Shown piece by piece: positions 62,179-64,000 of a stretch of DNA of 64,000 bases; the stretch's first letter is position 1, and every line of letters begins with the position of its first letter. The notes below the pieces were generated by a model. The model was not told the DNA's origin. It did no database searches and saw nothing but the letters and a program-made list of their open reading frames with translations. Where the stretch lies: positions 1 through 64,000 of the forward strand of contig NZ_JAFFPZ010000010.1 of assembly GCF_016918505.1 (NCBI RefSeq), written 5' to 3'. The translations under genes and the position numbers were made by a program. Source of the stretch: Desulforhopalus vacuolatus. Its GTDB lineage: Bacteria > Desulfobacterota > Desulfobulbia > Desulfobulbales > Desulfocapsaceae.

Positions 62179-63459
62179 CTCACCATTCGCGTAAACTGAA
62201 AAACTATCCGGAATTACTCTCCAGGCCGGAATAGATTTCTGGTCCCAGACCAGGGAGTTCCAACATCCTTACTTGTAACGGTGAAAGTGGTGTGACATGG
62301 TGAAATATTTGCCCGGCTAACTCGATGATCGTCAGAGTGATATGGGAATAGGCCTTCAGGATTCTTTCCGCTGTTGGAGAATCCGTTTCCTTCTTGGGAT
62401 TTTCTGCGTGGAGGCCTGTGAGTTTTTCGCTATTTTGCTGTAAACCTCGACGAACGACAAACTCAATCAGCGTTAAGGCTCGCAAGGCTATACTCAGAAG
62501 ATTTGTCAGACCTTCAACCTGGTCATTTCTTTTGACAAAGACAGGATCTAACTTCATAGCCTTGGCCAAGAGATATTTGCTCTCCGTTTTTGTCCAGCTT
62601 TCGGCTGAAAACAGGACGAAGTTCTCGGCTTCCATCCAGGCCTTACTGTATCCAGACAGCCATTTGGGTGGCTGTCTTACCGGTTTGAGGCAAAGGACTG
62701 AGATAGCAATGTTCGAGGCCATGCAGATGAGCCCGTGTAGCCAACGCTGACATTTTGCAGTCTCCCACGAACAGGAGTCCTTTTTTGTCTAATGCTTTCA
62801 ACGCTTTATCAATGGCGGGAACGTATAAACCGTCATCGGCGCGTTCTCCAGATACTGTTGATGTCGCCAGTGGAAATCCCAGGGGATCAAGGCCTGCCAT
62901 CATGATTTTTATCTGTCTAAGTGCCTGATTATCCTTACTGTTTTCGAATTGAAACAAGCTGTCTGATCCGGCATCATGATAACCAGAAACCGTTGTAGCA
63001 TCGACACGTACTATTTTTTGATCAAGATCGTAAACTTGAATAGAATTCTTCCCAAGCCCGATTTCGACATCCTGCCAATGTCCGGGATTACTCAGTTTTC
63101 TGAGCAGGAGAGTCAATCGATCATCGGTAAAATCTGTTTCACGGATGTCCTGTCCGGTAATTTTTTCCAGAGTAGAATGCGCTTGCCTCACCCAATCACG
63201 GACAGTGAGTTTTCGATGATCACCTTGAGAGATAATATGAGCAAGCCAAATAGTACCCATCCACCCCCAGCCTAAACCTTGATGATGCCCATGGCGTGGG
63301 AGATGAGCATCAAAAAGCTTACCACACCCATTCGTTTGAGAAGGCCAATCAGCAGGACAAAATCATCAATTCTTTCGGTTAAAACTTTTGGTATAGTAGT
63401 CATCTCGGCAGTTAATCAAAAAAAAGAATAAATTGAAATAATTTTACGCGAATGGTGAG
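62179..63459 (-). mobile_element. Decayed IS1634-family insertion sequence
   Basis: 1281 bases bounded by exact 17-base inverted ends CTCACCATTCGCGTAAA (62179-62195 and 63443-63459). ATGTAA flanks both sides (62173-62178, 63460-63465), a 6-base target duplication. Inside is a minus-strand transposase of the IS1634 type that is frameshifted and internally deleted. IS1634 elements are normally nearer 1.7-1.9 kb, so several hundred bases have been lost between intact ends. Confidence 0.88.
62204..63404 (-). pseudogene. IS1634-type transposase, frameshifted and internally deleted
   Basis: The N-terminus (MTTIPKVLTERIDDFVLLIG from 63404) loses frame near 63322. The next frame continues KLFDAHLPRHGHHQGLGWGW and MGTIWLAHIISQGDHRKL. 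It carries VRVDATTVSGYHDAGSDSLF with the first catalytic aspartate and LLFVGDCKMSALATRAHLHG, typical of the family, and runs out after TGKTATQMAVWIQ near 62643. The C-terminal part, in another frame, resumes at about LLAKAMKLDPVFVKRNDQVE and ends LPGLGPEIYSGLESNSG. The middle of the catalytic domain is missing, so it cannot be active. Confidence 0.88.
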
Positions 63460-63487
63460 ATGTAAAGCCCTGTAATGACTTTTTTAT

Positions 63488-63603
63488 TGACTTAAACATC
63501 AGCAATTCAAGATGATATCTTTGTTCGATTCCGCTATGAGTTATGGCGGCAGACGGTAACAATCCGGCAGGACGCCGTCATTGCTGTCTGCCGATTTTTT
63601 TGT
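63488..63603 (+). ncRNA. Candidate small RNA ending in a strong terminator
   Basis: After the IS, the plus strand has TTGACT near 63488 and then an orphan hairpin CGGCAGAC / GTCTGCCG (63551-63597, inner arms GGTAACAAT and ATTGCT) followed by a run of seven Ts. No gene upstream ends here: the transposase reads the other way. A promoter-like -35 without a clear -10 makes a transcript of roughly 90-100 bases possible. It could instead be an old terminator stranded by the IS. Confidence 0.35.
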
Positions 63604-63687
63604 TTGACTGCCATTCAGCACCTGCTTTGCGGAAGATTGAACCCGTTCCTCCTGACAATCCTCGCAGCAATCGCTGCGTCTCTTCTA

Positions 63688-64000
63688 ATACCATTTACAC
63701 TTTGTATTGACCAGAGAACGCGACTACGTAGACATCTTTTTTTGGCGATGACGAATGAGTAATAATTCGTGTTTATCCGTGTCCATTCGTGGTTCCTTTT
63801 GCATTTTGTAACCACGAATGGACACGAATTTTCACGAACAGGGACAACACATTAAACGAAAACGTTTGTATCCGAAGTTAAGCCGTACAGTGCACCAGGA
63901 GTATTAATCAACTTTGGGAGTCATCCGAAAGTCGGGGTTGAGCTTTTTAACGATCTCATATTCTGTGCTTTCCGTGTCTTCCGTGGTTTACGAGGAGCAT
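63688..64000. repeat. ACCACGAATGG-family repeat, cut by the window edge
   Basis: It begins TAATACCATTTACACTTTG, then ACCAGAGAACGCGACTACG. It contains the 20-base inverted arms (63775-63794 and 63810-63829, one mismatch) and continues into the CACGGAA-type section (63970-63990, inverted). This copy lacks the 625 bp insertion seen at 6478 and so shows the intact host repeat. Confidence 0.8.

Overview
The window looks like chromosomal DNA of a Gram-negative, anaerobic-type member of the Desulfobacterota, most probably Desulfobulbales. This rests on the gene set and its order: tig-clpP-clpX-lon, ffh-rpsP-khpA-rimM-trmD-(SPOUT methyltransferase)-rplS-rnhB-yraN, selA, a cobalamin-dependent ribonucleotide reductase, NtrYX with an upstream DUF4390 gene, DUF134, and a TIGR03960-type radical SAM gene. 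The taxonomic call is inference; no 16S gene is inside the window. Coding DNA is dense and mostly ordinary housekeeping. The unusual material sits in the intergenic gaps.

Layout. 1-525: minus-strand promoter and leader that resemble an rRNA operon running off the left edge. 526-6197: selA, a coupled degenerate-GGDEF/TPR protein, a LOG-family protein and pilT. 6270-7818: a 1.5 kb block of non-coding dispersed repeats that itself contains a 625 bp inserted element. 7816-13037: comEC-waaA facing rsmE and a class II aldolase. 13201-16863: tRNA-Leu, then a minus-strand operon (thioredoxin-fold protein, phoH, ybeY, periplasmic ATP-dependent DNA ligase), then a second tRNA-Leu. 16938-23008: tig, clpP, clpX, lon. 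23123-23667: tRNA-Val and a duplicated tRNA-Asp. 24162-28422: pncA, nudC, a small ORF, a D-amino-acid transaminase and an outer-membrane protein. 28516-29150: more repeats. 29320-33760: NrdR-type boxes, nrdJ, a SEC-C protein, VanZ-like protein, hemB. 33784-38026: ntrX, ntrY, DUF4390. 38197-45209: DUF134, MscS-type channel, prfC, rfbB, rfbC, dacB. 45600-49184: radical SAM protein and AMIN protein. 49270-58076: the long minus-strand ffh-to-LolB-like cluster. 58239-61901: M24 peptidase, tRNA-Arg, SHOCT protein, transglutaminase. 62179-63459: a decayed IS1634-type insertion sequence with clean ends. 63688-64000: repeats again.

The most interesting structures are non-coding mobile sequences. One family (called here the GGGTACC family) has a 45 bp palindromic form and a 141-187 bp palindromic form. 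Five copies have recognisable 4 bp flanking duplications or near-duplications, and several sit at gene-critical places: at the rfbC stop codon, next to the pilT and dacB ribosome binding sites, in the nudC leader, between clpX and lon, and inside one unit of a tandem tRNA-Asp duplication. A second family (called here the ACCACGAATGG family) is longer, is bounded by TACCATT-type ends, and contains perfect 20 bp hairpins and a motif repeated every 10 bases.

Functional themes that can be read: DNA uptake (PilT, ComEC, periplasmic LigE-type ligase), proteostasis (trigger factor, ClpXP, Lon), dNTP synthesis under NrdR control (nrdJ), NAD turnover (PncA, NudC), ribosome and tRNA maturation (ffh-yraN cluster, RsmE, YbeY), and envelope building (WaaA, RfbBC, DacB, LolB-like lipoprotein). 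Two small genes not normally called are proposed: a 43-residue CPLC protein translationally coupled to yraN, and a 40-residue ORF upstream of nudC.
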